NCBI GenBank assembly: GCA_016165875.1
Contig: JABBOT010000001.1
Coordinates: 9,055,306 to 9,119,305, forward strand
DNA length: 64,000 nucleotides
Source: Acanthopleura granulata
Taxonomy: Eukaryota > Mollusca > Polyplacophora > Chitonida > Chitonidae
Reading direction: 5' to 3'
The notes under the pieces are model-generated. The model was given only the letters and a program-made list of their open reading frames with translations. It did not search any database and was not told the DNA's origin. A program made the translations under genes and the position numbers. Of this stretch, positions 10,896-24,300 are shown one piece after another; positions within the stretch are counted from its first letter, which is position 1, and the number at the start of each line of letters is the position of its first letter.

Positions 10896-12079
10896 GTAGG
10901 CCGATACCATTCCTTATGTCTGAGAAAAATAAACCTTAATAACCAGTGTACATGTGTGTTTGTTGTCATTACAGTACGTTTGACCAGTGGCAGAGTTCTA
11001 ACTTAATACTTAGTAGCATTGTAGCATTGTGACTAGAGTGCACTACGAGAGCGCAACCATACGCCACAGTTAAATGTACAAATCACACACTACAGACACA
11101 AAGAGACAATTCTCTGAGCTTTGGATCATATCCGGCCATTGTCAATGTTCCTTCAAAAATTTCCTGGATTTGGATCCAGATTTAGAGGATCACCAAGATG
11201 TAAACGATTAGCGCTTGCAACAAATATCATCCAAATACGTTCACAACCTTTTCCATAAAGTTGCTGACTAACAGACAGACAAATAAACACAAAAGAACAT
11301 GGCCTTCTTTGGTGGAAGAAGTGCAAGGTGTTTGAAACTATGGAAACTATGGATACTTGGACCACAGCCTAATACGACGTTTTTAAGAGTTCGTTGGCAT
11401 AAGCTTGTGCAGATCACACCCTATATATAGGAAAGTCGTGATGAGGAGGCGATTATATAGGATATGGATACTGATAGTGTAAGTATTGGTATTTGATACG
11501 ATTCATAACACAACCGAGGTTTCACGTTTAAAGCTATGTCAAGAGATTTCCCAAGAAAAAACAATATACGGACAGGTTTACCCAAACAGCATAAATTATG
11601 ATGTTTATAGCCAACTGAGTTCGTGTACATAGGTGTCTTAGCCACATCTGCGATCATGCTGTGATTTGGGCTCCTATCGCCATCGAAGCAATTTACACAA
11701 AAAAATTTATGGCAAACCGAGATGGGTGTCATTATGATGGCACCAGGCTGTGTGTTCTCATGAGAACAGCTTGTTCCCCTATTCAATATACAATGATAAG
11801 TCAACAAAAACATTGTACGAAGATCATCGTACACGCCATGGGAAAGAGCTAACTTATCACCTTGTGTCGTGGATTGTCGACAGTAAGGATTCCTTGCTTA
11901 AAGATCAAAGAAGTTCCTAGCCCTGGATGACGCCACACACTTGGATGCGAGTGGTATCATTAATCTATGAGCAGATGGACATCTCGAAATACAGGTTTCA
12001 TGCTCCCCAGTTACCGGAGATGCAATAATACGAAACATGTTTAGGTTCACCGGCACAGTCAACAACTCCAGGTATTCGC

Positions 12080-12215
12080 ATTCTGTCCCAAGAGCCTATT
12101 TAGTAAAACCCCAGGCTCTGCCTAGATTCCACCACGTGTAATGCTGGTCGCAGTCGTATAAGTGAAATATTCTAGAGTACGGCGTATAACTCGAATAAAA
12201 TAAATAAATAGATTA
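12080..12215 (+). repeat. SINE 3' fragment, diverged
   Basis: It carries TTCCACCACGTGTAATGCTG, CAGTCGTATAAGTGAAATAT and a TAAAATAAATAAATAG tail, matching the SINE 3' end. It is intergenic. Confidence 0.8.
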
Positions 12216-15200
12216 TTTGGCTACACGAAAACGCTTGACAAGCCAAGTGAACAGTGATAAAACTTATTTTCGCCTGGTTCCGTCTTTCTATCTGCAATCA
12301 CCTAACATTTATGACGTCACTGGTTGGCGCCGGTTGACGGACTCCACCTAATTAAATACTGTCTCCGGCCGAGAAGCAACTGCCGTTGTCCGTGAGTCTG
12401 TATGCAGATGCGTGAGTTCCTCAAAATGAAGCACGCCGTTTTTTGTTTTGTTTTTTGTTGCAAGTGGACACAGTCGTCGTCCACTAAATTAATAACGACC
12501 TAGTGTACATGTATGTCGAGGAGTCAGGGGTGAACGGGCTTTAAGGTGTTAATGCCCAACGCCACCTCATGACATTAACGTGCCAAAGTCACATACTCTT
12601 AGACACTGTCATATTGCCTGGTTTTTACTTCGTTCCAAAGCTTTTGACAATCGCCATAGCACTACTGTTTGTTTGTTGTTTTTTTTTTCTTTTTCACATA
12701 CTACGCTATACTTTACTTTCGTATAAGGATTCCATGGAGTGTCGCCACGATGTGGCTGAGAAACTGCTGATGTGGCGTAAAGCCATAATCATTCTTTCAT
12801 TCAGTCTTCATGGAATCTGATCCCGATTCCTGTCCTGGTCATTCATGACTGAACAGATTTGACTGACCACACAGACCACGTGCTAATGGCGCGAACTCGT
12901 TGACAACCATTAGGGACAACTACTCTTCAGGACATTCATTCGTATACAGTGTACGGCGAGTATTGCTAATCAGTACAATAGCACGTATTTCTATTTCTAC
13001 ACATAAACCGCAAATTTTTGTTTCGCACTTAAACCGACTGACACCCCTCTGCCTATGAATCTACGTAGTTTATGAATGATGCCTTTTATAGAAAATACGT
13101 TTCTTGGTGACATTATGCGTTATTACCCCGTCATGAGGTGGCCTCCATGTACTGTTTTGTGTTGAGTGAAAGTTATCGTACCCAGGTCTTTGAAAATTTT
13201 GTACAGGCGTCATGTGATGAGTTTTTGGATATGCTGCGGTGAAAAAATGTCAGCTTCCTGACGGCATATGTCATTTTCATGGAGCCATGACAGTGACGGC
13301 CCTGTACATTTTGGTCAGTTAGAGTGAGAGTATAGTTTTTCAGGGAAGGTCTTGGAGAGAAGAGAAAAAATTACGGTCATCTTTTGGTGCTGTATAACCT
13401 TCGGCTAAACTTACATGTAGATTCTCTTATATGGACACATCGCCCTAATGTCGATTATCAATGAGAGTGGTCTCCCTTGTTCCCAAGTTCATACGCCGGG
13501 TAAGCCATCCGGTTAAAGCTCAGGGCTAAAATAGAACGCCTAATATTTTTTTTTTACCAAGAAGAAATAAAATTTTACTCAAAAAACTTATAAATCCGAC
13601 ACAACGTTTATTACTACATTTTGTCCAAGAGTGACAGTTTTTATTCCAATATCCGTATATAAATCTGGACACAATAATTTATTAAGTTCCAGCATGTCTT
13701 CTCGTCGGTGATAGTTTTTCATAAAGGATTTATGTTTCTATCCAAGATTCGCGTGATCATTTCAAGAATTACGTGACCAAGAAATTGATGACTTTCTAAG
13801 TTTTATCAATAATTCTGGTCCACGAAATCATACTGTTATTATGCTCGTTATTCCCCCAGTAAAATGTGCGTCGTAAACTGTCACAATTTATAATTTCCCA
13901 TTTGTCAGACATTTTGATTATACATGTACCTTACTGATTCACTGATTTAACTGATTTTGTGCTTGAAACATTACACCTTATTAATTCACGGTCATGGGAT
14001 GATCTCCAATCTGGTTGCAAAGCGTTCTTAGACCTAGCTTATAAAGTCGTAGACTCAATAGGTGATTCAACGTCTGGGATCGAAAGTAGCACAGGAGAAG
14101 GACAGCACTGTGTCACATATTATTTCACCATTGTTACTTACAGGATCGTTGAAGAGGCCCTATCGACCCCACCGCCGATGTTTCAGACTCTTACACATGC
14201 AGTATTATTCTTCAACATTACTTCGTAGCCTAGCTTATACAGGGTACCCTGTGGTATACACCATGTTTCAAGTCGGCTACTCCCTATTTCCATATAACTA
14301 TGAATAGAACAGGTATACAGGTAACTGTATATAATAGCCTATATATACCTACATTTTGTGTCCCAGATATATAGTTACATGAGATAAACTTAAGTTAACG
14401 TTCGTATGATTGTCAATAATTATACAGCCAAGAGTTAAAAACACAGTTTGGAAAATTTGAGTTACACGCCTAGCTGTTGCAGGGCAAATCAGTACAAATG
14501 GTTAGGGCCTATCGATCAGAACGTTTAATGAAATGTTCATGTCCACGTGTACCAGACAAAAATACCACCTAACGGTACATTTTTCATTGTGAGGGACAAT
14601 TTTCCTGGGAAGTAGTCTGCACTTTAATATACTTTGCCGGCAAGCACAGAAGTTTGTGCTCCAATAGGCTACTGTGTAACAACTCATTAAATTCGCGAGT
14701 GTTTTACTGCGTAACGAAAGTCCAAATACATTCCGGTATTTCCGTGGCTGAAGTTGTTCATTCCATCAGTAGAGCTGTAAACAGCGTTGTGTTTGATGAG
14801 TGTGCCTTCGTCGAAGGGGCGGGGATACATGTTAAGACCGTCTAACTCGGTCAGCCGAGGTCAGGCTGTTCAAGTTGGCCGGGTCACGGGTAAGCCGGGA
14901 ACACGTTGGTCGTACCGAGTCCCTGAGCCGCGCGCCAAGAGAAGGCTGGCTGGCGTACAGCGTGGGACACGGGTTGACCACTACTGAAACTACCTGACAA
15001 TAGCTGAATATTGCATCATGCAGTACATGTATAACCTTCAGCTTACTGTGCCTCTGTGTACTGTTGATGATTTGTTTCAGTGTTTGCCTTGCGGACGGAT
15101 AAACTACGCCTATTCGTGGCAGCTCAGTGAACGGTAACACCACTTGTACTTCTCTAGCAGATCTAATATACTAGAGGCTCAACGTGCCTCACGAACAAGC

Positions 15201-15267
15201 GGAGCCTTCCAGCTAGGGTGGGCTTACTGGACTCGCGGTCACAGTCTTCTTACACTATACCACTAAT

Positions 15268-15337
15268 ATGGAGGTTAACTCGAAGGAATCTGAGACAATG
15301 ACTGGATCGGGCGAGGAGAAAATAAATCCCAAGGACG
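15268..15337 (+). CDS. SLC17 first coding exon
   Basis: ATG begins [18 protein letters not shown] and the exon ends INPKDG at donor G|GTGAGT in phase 1. Joining G to the TG at 26174 makes Val, giving [15 protein letters not shown] in frame with TM1. A hydrophilic acidic N-tail of about 25 residues before TM1 fits the family. This is chosen over an in-frame ATG at 26140 because a good acceptor (CTGTTCCGTTTCAG) precedes 26174 and the phase fits exactly. Confidence 0.82.
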
Positions 15338-18300
15338 GTGAGTGAATGTTGTCTTATCCTTCAAGTACATGGTACTGCCATGGCACTGCGAGAGCATCAG
15401 AGTACCGCTGAATATCAACGCCTACATGTACAGCGGAGGTGCTATGTGTACAATCTTACTACTGCGAACATTGTTGCCATTGCGTTCCAGTTAACAGCTA
15501 CACGTCAGCGTGAGAGATGGGGTTGGAAAATACATTTTATGCTGAACATCTGGCTGTAAGGGAAGCCGCGTGAAGCCGTTCGAAAGTTGATTTCGAACAT
15601 GACAATATTAATCGGCGTGCCGGCGACATGTGTACACACACAAACAAGAGATAGCACACGTGGTCCGTTCCGAAGCACAGCTGCCAGCCTGTCTGTAACC
15701 ACCGGGAAACGATGTATAATGAGGAATGCATGTGGGCTATAAAGTCGAGGGGCATCCGTGGCTTAGTTGGTTAGCGCCCCAACGCAGCCTAATGACCCAG
15801 AAACTCCCCACCAATGCAGTCACTGCGAGTTCAAGCCCAGTTCATACTGGCTTCCTCTCAGGCTGGTCGTGGGAAGGCCTGCCAGCAACCTGCGGATGGT
15901 CGTAGGTTTCCGTCGGGTTCTGCTCGGTTCCTCCCACTATAATGATTGCCGCCGTCCTATAAGTGAAATATTCTTGAGCACGACGTTAAACACCACTCAA
16001 ATAAATAAATGTAAAGGAGCAGCCCATGTGCTCAAAGCACAACGCGCAGCCCACGCCAGCCCAGATCGTTGACCGTATTATCATATACATTTAGCAACAA
16101 GTCACCTTCCCCACCATTCCTGTGTAGGCTAAGTGTTTTTCTCATTGGCTGCTGATAGATATATTTTTGAATCTGCAGAGCCGCATTTTCGCAAACCGGT
16201 TAGTGTGAGCATGATCAGATCGGCCCTGTTATCATCTCCATCACAATCAGCCCAAAAGGGGTTGGACTGACCTTTGTCTTTAAAATGAAGAATCAGACTG
16301 ACATATATACATCAACATGGAATTTCTAAACTGACAGAAAGTATCCCCCCCCCTCCCCGCGAAAGCAAGGCGCACATTCTTGTGTACTCAGTCTGTATGA
16401 AGAATCCACGCTTCAGGTGATTACCAGTTGCATTCATGGTTCAAGGTTCACAACCTTGAAAATTACATGGCATCTGACTGGGGAATGTCTCAGCCGCGAG
16501 TGGCATCAGAGCCACGATTGCATGTTGTCACAGGAAGTGGGATAAACGTAGAGAAAGGCATTGTCCAGTCAAAATGCTTTGTTTCTTCTAAACGATTCTG
16601 TCTTATTTTACGATCGAATGTAAAAACTAGAATAGGCGTACAACTTGCTTTACATGTAAAAACTCAGAAAGCCTTGATAGCCTACACAGGGATGGATCAC
16701 GGCGGTCCTGCCCCCCCCCCCCCCGCCACACACACACACAGCGTGGAAGAAATACATTAAATGGGCCCCAATTGTTTATGTATTCATCTGTGGTTCGTCG
16801 GGGCAGTTTGATTGACAACTGGTAGCAAAACTGGCTGGGTTTCTGCGACAGGAGGCGGATGGGAGCAACTACAAGCAACTCTGAGCATCTGACCTTCCTG
16901 GTTTTTGTCAATCTAACTGACTCAGCAGTTGCTGGGTGTTGATCGTGTTCAATTTTTATGCCACTCGAAGCATATATATCCAGTTCCGTCGATCTGAGTG
17001 TGCTTGCGCTCAGTTGGTCACAGTTATTCATTATCGTCGAAGGGTTTTGTCAGGCTTTTCCACATAAGCGTAACGATGTTTCAATTCGGAATCATGACTT
17101 CAAAACTCGGGGCCATGATTTTAATCTTGTAATTTTTTTTCTTCAAACTGTTACTTTTATGGCGTGTATAGAGTGGCGGAGTTTCCGGTGCCTAAGGGGC
17201 CCCTGGATTCTCGCCTAACGTAATGGTATAGACTTTCATACTCGGAGCCCCCCACTTTTAATCTGTTATAATATTTATTCACCGCATCATTTAACGGCTC
17301 GGTACTCGCATCCCAATTCCCAATGCCCCTAAATGGCAGTCTAAGGCAATGAGAGGGCATGGCGCTTCCGGAGCCTGCACGAACTTTGACCTTCACCTAG
17401 CGTGCAGGGATAGACTTTAATACACTCAGTTTCCACTTTCAAACCATTTTTTTCACCACGTCCATTAGTGGCTCAGTACTCTCAGATAAAATCTCTTGGC
17501 GTCCCCAAAATGCCTGAGAACTCATTTACGGCCTTCTGGGAACATTTATTAACATCCAGAACACATATTTTATGCACTTCTTGAGACAGAAGAATAATCT
17601 GTGTAGTAGAAATTGCTAAAATGCCAATACTCAAAGTCACGTCGAAATTCAATTGGCTTCAAGGAAGCGTAGAAATTGGAGCATCACTTTTTGTGGTGTA
17701 TGTGACATTCATCGCGGACAATCCTTCAAAATGATTTTCGCTAGTTCCGTTCCTGCATGCTATAGACGAGTGCAGGCCAGTTGAACATTCGAGCTAAGCC
17801 TGCGGAAAAATGAAAATCACTACGTGACTTTCTTGTTGCATTGTACAGTGGCCAATCAATACATGCACCTGTCTTAAATTGCTATCCTCTTTTTTTGGGG
17901 TGCATGAGTAAGTGGTGATATTTGAGAGCAATGCGGCAAATGTTGCAATGATGGTCCCGGAAAGGCCATTATGAATGACGGTGGATATAAGAACGTCTGA
18001 AGAATGAAATAAGAGCATGTAAGAACCGTTGACCTTGAGATGGTCGGATACTTCACGGACGTAACAAAGCAAGCAGAGCACTGATGCTAAAGCTGCTCAC
18101 TTTGAAAATGACCAAAGCGACCTGCACATATTGATAGTATATTCTGTGGAGTGCTGCATGAGAAAATGTTGAGTTGATACATAACAACGTACAGATACAT
18201 GGATATAACTAACTGGCATAACATACCTGCAGCTTTTACCTTTAAATAAATCAGCGAATAAGAATACTTATTATATATTTTAAGGAATTGGATTATTTAA

Positions 18301-21300
18301 TTCTAAACAGCAAATGATTTCTCGTCAGAATAGGCTGGCGACACTATAGACGCGTCGCTGTTACACTGCGGGGTTACATTTCTCGTTGTCAAACCTTGCT
18401 GATTTCGAGTAAAGCTCTGAGGAACTTCGTTCTGATTTTAAGAGCGTCTTTTTTGATTATATATTAAATACAGTATATTTGTCGTAGCATTAAGACAGAC
18501 AACGTACATGATATATTAGGAATATAGGCCCTCTCTGAATCGCAAGAGACACGTTATAGTTTTGCAACATAAAACGGAATTATAAATAAATACTCTCTAA
18601 AACAATTGTGTACACAAAATGTGTACCTCGCGTGCACATTAATTGTAACAGATTTGCACAGGAACATCATTGTGTACCTTGGATAGAACATCTTTCTGTA
18701 ATCCACTTTAAATGTGTACCAAATTGTGTACCTGTGGTACACATCCTGCTTACCTCGCGAGTTACACAAACAGATGTGTGCACTATAGTACACCTTTGCT
18801 TTTTGAGAGTATTGATTTTGATCGGCCCATTCCGTTTTAGATGTTTGGTTTTAACAAGTACAACGTGTTCTCTGCGCAACGAAATACGACGCTATCTGTG
18901 GCGCGGATGACCTTTCGTGGTACTTGTACATGATTAGATACATGGTGAATAATCGGTTAATTAACTGAGAAGAATATAGTGTTTTTACCACAAGAAAACT
19001 TTGATGAAGTTACAGTCTGAATTTTTCTACCGGTAAGTTTATGTTGAACAGCAACAAGATGGCCTTCATTAGTTCTTCATTAGTAAAAAGTTAACTGGTG
19101 CGTGTTTGTGTGTGCGACAGTCGCATTTCAAAACCTCAGGGCGACATTAGAGCCCAGTATATACATAGCTTATAGTATCTTTATAAACCAGTACAATTAA
19201 AGATAACTATATAATCAAAAAGTAGGGCTGTAAGTTATATCAGCCCACTCTTGCGTGGCGTGTACATGTAGAATAATAGTTTATTGTTCCATTGAAAACT
19301 GAAGCGCGTGAAGCCCGAAATAGCGTTATCCCTGGCGCGTGGAATACGAAAGGTAGGATATGATACCAGCTGGTAGTATTAGCTGATTGTTGTCCATGTG
19401 TATATACTGTGGCCGACCTTTGTCTTTGTGTTGTTATAGTTTGTCAGTTTAGGAGTATAAAGTTTTACGGTTGTCTTCAGGGTCATCAGGGTCATCAGCT
19501 GTGCTATGGATCACTCAACTGTGACATGCACATGGTATAGTGTACCACCATACTTGTGCATCTACAATGACATGTGTGCCACACAAATTACATACTTTGT
19601 TTACTGCTGGTACACAAAATTATGTGGATGTGCAATCTGGACACATTACTATCTACCACTGGTACACCTTAGTTTTGGAGAGCGTATGCATCTGTTGGTA
19701 GACTATGGTCTTCTATACACCTGCCATCTCCGGCAATGGGTATAGATACAGGATGATATTTATAGACACATGCTGTATGGTCACACTGCACTAACAATTT
19801 CGCTTGTTGTATATGTTATATAATATAGGTCATACTGCAAACATCTTTGCCATGCGAAAACTTACCCCCTATTAATCTGACGGCTGGTAAATGCGTGAAA
19901 TATACTCCTGCGTATACTGTGGCCATTAAATATTATTCAAATAATGAAATAAATAAATAAATAAATCTCCATGAAATTAACAATGGTTTGTGACCAACAC
20001 TAGCATTGATTTTGACTCCTGTTCTGCTTACTGACCCTTCGGACAACAGATAAAGAAAGATACAGTGCAGTGTTATAAACGCAGATTGAGTGTAATTCTT
20101 GTTTAGGCGACACCCACATCTATATCATATTGTAGCGCTATACACACCCATGGCAATTGCCCAAACAGGTCTATGCGATGGGTCAGGGTAAGCTGACATT
20201 ACGATCAAAAAGAAGGGGTGAATTTTAGCAAGAGAATCTTACAGCCATCAGATTGTTCATTTAAATAATGTATTGGAATACTTACTTAAATACTAATACA
20301 TTAATTTACAAGCCCATATACAAACATTACTGCAACAGTACAAGCAGTAGCTGAATTACATATCTATACATGTACCTGTATTGTTACTTGTGTTATAGTG
20401 ATATCGTAAACGTAAATAAGGCGAACTAGGTTGACAACTGTGTTCGTTCCTGTATGTCAAGTCACAATCGCAACTCCTGAATATGCAGAGAAACCGTGGG
20501 TCAACACTCAAAAATATCTATGCAAAGCCGGACCTGACAGAACATAGCGTGCGCCCAGGCCTGAAATAACCCACACCGGGTATGTAGCGTACTTGTGTAA
20601 AACTAAGATTGAACCAGAATGTCGCAAACCCATAGTATCGCACGTCCCTCTCCCAAGAATAAAACAGTATTCGAATTTCAGCTCCACCAGACTGATTGAC
20701 TGTCTTTTCATCCCTTCATATAAATGAACTGATGCTGTCTAAACCTCTCGGCCAAGGTCTGAATTGATGTCTGAACCTCTCGGCTAAGGTCTGAATTGAT
20801 GCTGTGTTTTCCTTCCGGTCAAGGTCTGAACTGATGCTGTCTGGACCTCTGGGCCAAGGTCTGAATTGATACTGTCTAAACCTCTAGGCCAAGGCCTGAA
20901 TCGATGCTGTCTGAATTCTCGGTAAAGATCTGAACTGATGCTATGATAACCTCTCGTCGTTGTCTCCTTATAACCACCCGAGCGGCCATCAAATCGAGGT
21001 CCTCTCTCCCTACCTGATCTTACCCCATTCGGAAATTAGTTTACGTGTTTCCCTGTATTTGTTAATATGTTATGATGGAATACCTCATGAACGCTCCGCG
21101 ACAAGTTAACGTTAAACAGGAGTCAAGTTATATTGATGAAAAACATGTGCAGCTTTTCGTTCCTCATCAGTATGTTCATGTCGTCTGTCCGGTATGGAAA
21201 GAAACATTCACAAGTCAGCAGTTTTCATGTGGTATTGATCGTGAAAAAGAAACTGTGTAGGCCTATACAACTATATGAGTTTTCTTCCACTCACAAGAGT

Positions 21301-24300
21301 CGTCTTCCAATGTTCTACTTTGGATCTACTACTAAATGAATCTACTATTAGCCTACCTCTGGTTGCAACATGGTCTGGTGGTACTGCGTTTCATTATAGC
21401 CTATCAACAGAATATTGATTTCTTGATTTCATGAAAGTTGTGGCGAGGGACCCAAAGGCGGTGTACTTTAAAGACACACATACAGCGACGTGCCATTCGG
21501 GTCCGCTGTGTGAAGGAACATGGTTAGTTAAGAACATAAAAAGCCATATGATATATGCCGCTATATATAAACGGCTAACATCACCATTTCTGCCTTCCTT
21601 GTAACATGACTTGGTCTGTTAAGAACGAGTTGCCACCGAGGGTGTAGTTTAGAGCATGTATATCCCCAACGATAAACATTACTGATTGCTGGTTGATATT
21701 GTCCCTCACTTATGTACCAGAGTTGCAGAAGAAACGTAACTTTAAAAGACAATGTGAGAGACTAGAAAGTATGGAGGGTAAAACCGGGTCCGACAAATGA
21801 GGATGACAGTTGTGTTTTCACTTGTAAAATATGGGCAGCATCTGGGATTTTTCTGTTAGGAATTCATAAAAACGGGCTCACGTACTATACATATGGTATC
21901 CTCTCACAACATCACGAAACCAGGTTGTGTACTGTCTTCTTATAGCGTCAAAAACAGCCCGCTCCCAGTGTAACTTACATGCCGTGGTTGTACGGTATGC
22001 CTTTTGTGTGCTTCTGCCAGGTTTCCTCCCACCATAATGCTGGCCGCCGTCGCATACGTGAAATAGTCTTGAGTAAGGCGTAAAACACCAATCAAATAAA
22101 TAAATAAATAAATGGTTCTGTAGTGTGCTGCGGTTGTGTAGTGTACTGTGGTTATGTTGTGTACCGTGGATGTGTAGTGTACCATTGCTGAGTAGTGTAG
22201 CGTGGTTATGTTGTGTACCGTTGTTGTGTAATGTACTGCAGCTATGTTGTGTACCGTGGATGTGAAGTGTACCGTGGATGTGTAGTGTACCGTGGATGTG
22301 TAGTGTACCGTGGTTGTGTAGTGTACTGCGGTTATGTTGTGTACCGTAGATGTGTAGCGTAACGTGATTGTGTCGTGTACCGTGGTTATGTAGTGTACCG
22401 TTGTTGTGAAGTGTACCGTAGTTATGTAGTATTCCATGGTTGTGTAGTATACCGTAGTTGTGTAATGTATCGTGGTTGTGCAATGTACCGTGGTCGTGTA
22501 GTTCAAAGTAGCTGTGTAGTTCAACATAGTTATGTAGTATACCGTGGTTGTCTAGTGCCTACCTTAGCAGAAGATAACCTACACGTCACGAATAGTGAGT
22601 GATGACGTAAGGGCTGTACTGTGGGTTCATTGACTTAACCAACGTGTATCACTACTGATAATGGAATACTTTAAGACCATGTAAGATTTAGACAAGAGCT
22701 AATGCAAGGCTGTAAGCTCAGTGTTTGGCGTCGTCACTCCGCCCTCAACCTCCACGCTTCCAAGGAGAGAACAGCTTGTCTCCTGCACTTAACATTAGTT
22801 CTCAGCAAAGTATTTTTTTTACATATGATATATGTTTTACCTACACTTCGGAGTCTTGGTCTTTTGTGCACAATATATTATACACGCATGTATGCACCAA
22901 AACCCATTAACTGTAGTTACCTATTTGAAAAACAGGTCCATAGAGCGACTTCCAAAACATTTAGATGATATATTTATGCAATTTATTTCATTGAAGTTTA
23001 ACGCCGTACTAAAGAACATTTCCCTCATATAACGCCGACCAGCATTGTGGTGAGAGGAACCCACCACCATGCGCAGGTTGCTGGCAAACCTTCCCAAACC
23101 TTGCTGGCAAACGACAAGCATTGGTGAGAGGCTCCATAGTCATTGTGCTGCACTAGCTCGCTAACCCCAAGGCTCCGGGTTTGACATATAATTATAATAA
23201 TTCATATAATCACGTTGTCCTCAAGTCCAACAGGTCTTTGCGTACTCTTTACAGCGCATGCATCCTTCTCTATGTTCGCTGTACATATATCATTGCCACC
23301 GCGAGCAAATTTTGTACAGAAATCATGACCAACCCCAACGTCCCTTGGGTCACAGCGATGAGGCACGAAGTGATGTCAGAAAACACAAAAAACTTGACAC
23401 ATATGCATTCTTTGATATAACAGGAAAGACAACAACAAAATATAACCCAGGGTATTTCAGAATATGGTTCTATACAGATCTATACAGGCATAGGCATTTC
23501 TTAATGACGTGTTTGGTAACTCTGTAATTCACCTTTTAACCTGGAATTCTTACGAGGCCGTGAGATATGCCATATTGCCATGATAAACTGGAAACACGAT
23601 GTAGGGTCATCCGTACCTTATGCTCTTCAGTATTAGAGGCGCAACACCCCTTTATCGGGCGAAGTACCGTCACCCTTATTATTACAGCCAAACGCTTCCA
23701 GGTTGAGACCTTGGGGAATAACCCAAGATGTATTCAACTACCACTTTCTCGTTGAAAGTGGTTTTGAAATATATCAGAATTGTCCCGTAATCAGAAGGAA
23801 AATAGCTGATTTAACACTAGTTCTGTATGGGAAAATGGTGAACTAGGAACGAGTGACGTCACAGCGGAAACATATGTCTTGGGTGGTACAAATATATCAC
23901 CCTTGATTGGTTAAAATTGCGAGCAGGCCAGCCTATTCATTTTTCTCTGCCTGAGCGTTTTTGCCTACTTTGAACTGCGATATCTCGTTTATCCTACATC
24001 ACAAAATATTGGCGCGTTTCTTAACTTCAAATGAGATTCTTCATCCATACAAATGTACATTTGGTCTAGTGTTGCCTTTTCTTTTAAAGTATCTACAGTA
24101 TTAGCCTAACGGATACCTGAAACATTTCTGTTAATGAATGCAGGTTAACTGAAGGTCGGCGCGAGCACGTCAGATTTGAGGCTAAGCCTTAACAAGCCTA
24201 TATGTGCGTCGCATAGGCCGTAAAGGTCCAGCGTGTCTTGTGGTGGCATTGGTGTGAAGCGAGTGAAGACAGCGACACATGCGGAGTAAGAAGTATTTAA

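Larger units (their letters stand above)
9995..15267. other. Intergenic region between channel and SLC17 genes
   Basis: No exon was recognised. It holds a TG/TA microsatellite (10243-10310), a two-copy tandem duplication (10763-10895) and a SINE fragment (12080-12215). The last several hundred bases should contain the promoter and 5' leader of the SLC17 gene; no TATA box or other motif could be assigned. Confidence 0.55.

Noticed and set aside
13959..14307. Two overlapping plus-strand frames in the intergenic region
   Set aside because: No recognisable domain, no start context and no splice signals that link to neighbouring exons.
21878..22527. Two overlapping ~200-codon minus-strand frames with repeating HNHGTL and YTTTVH-like peptides
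   Set aside because: They are produced by an 18-base minisatellite and a SINE tail; several frames on both strands are open at once.
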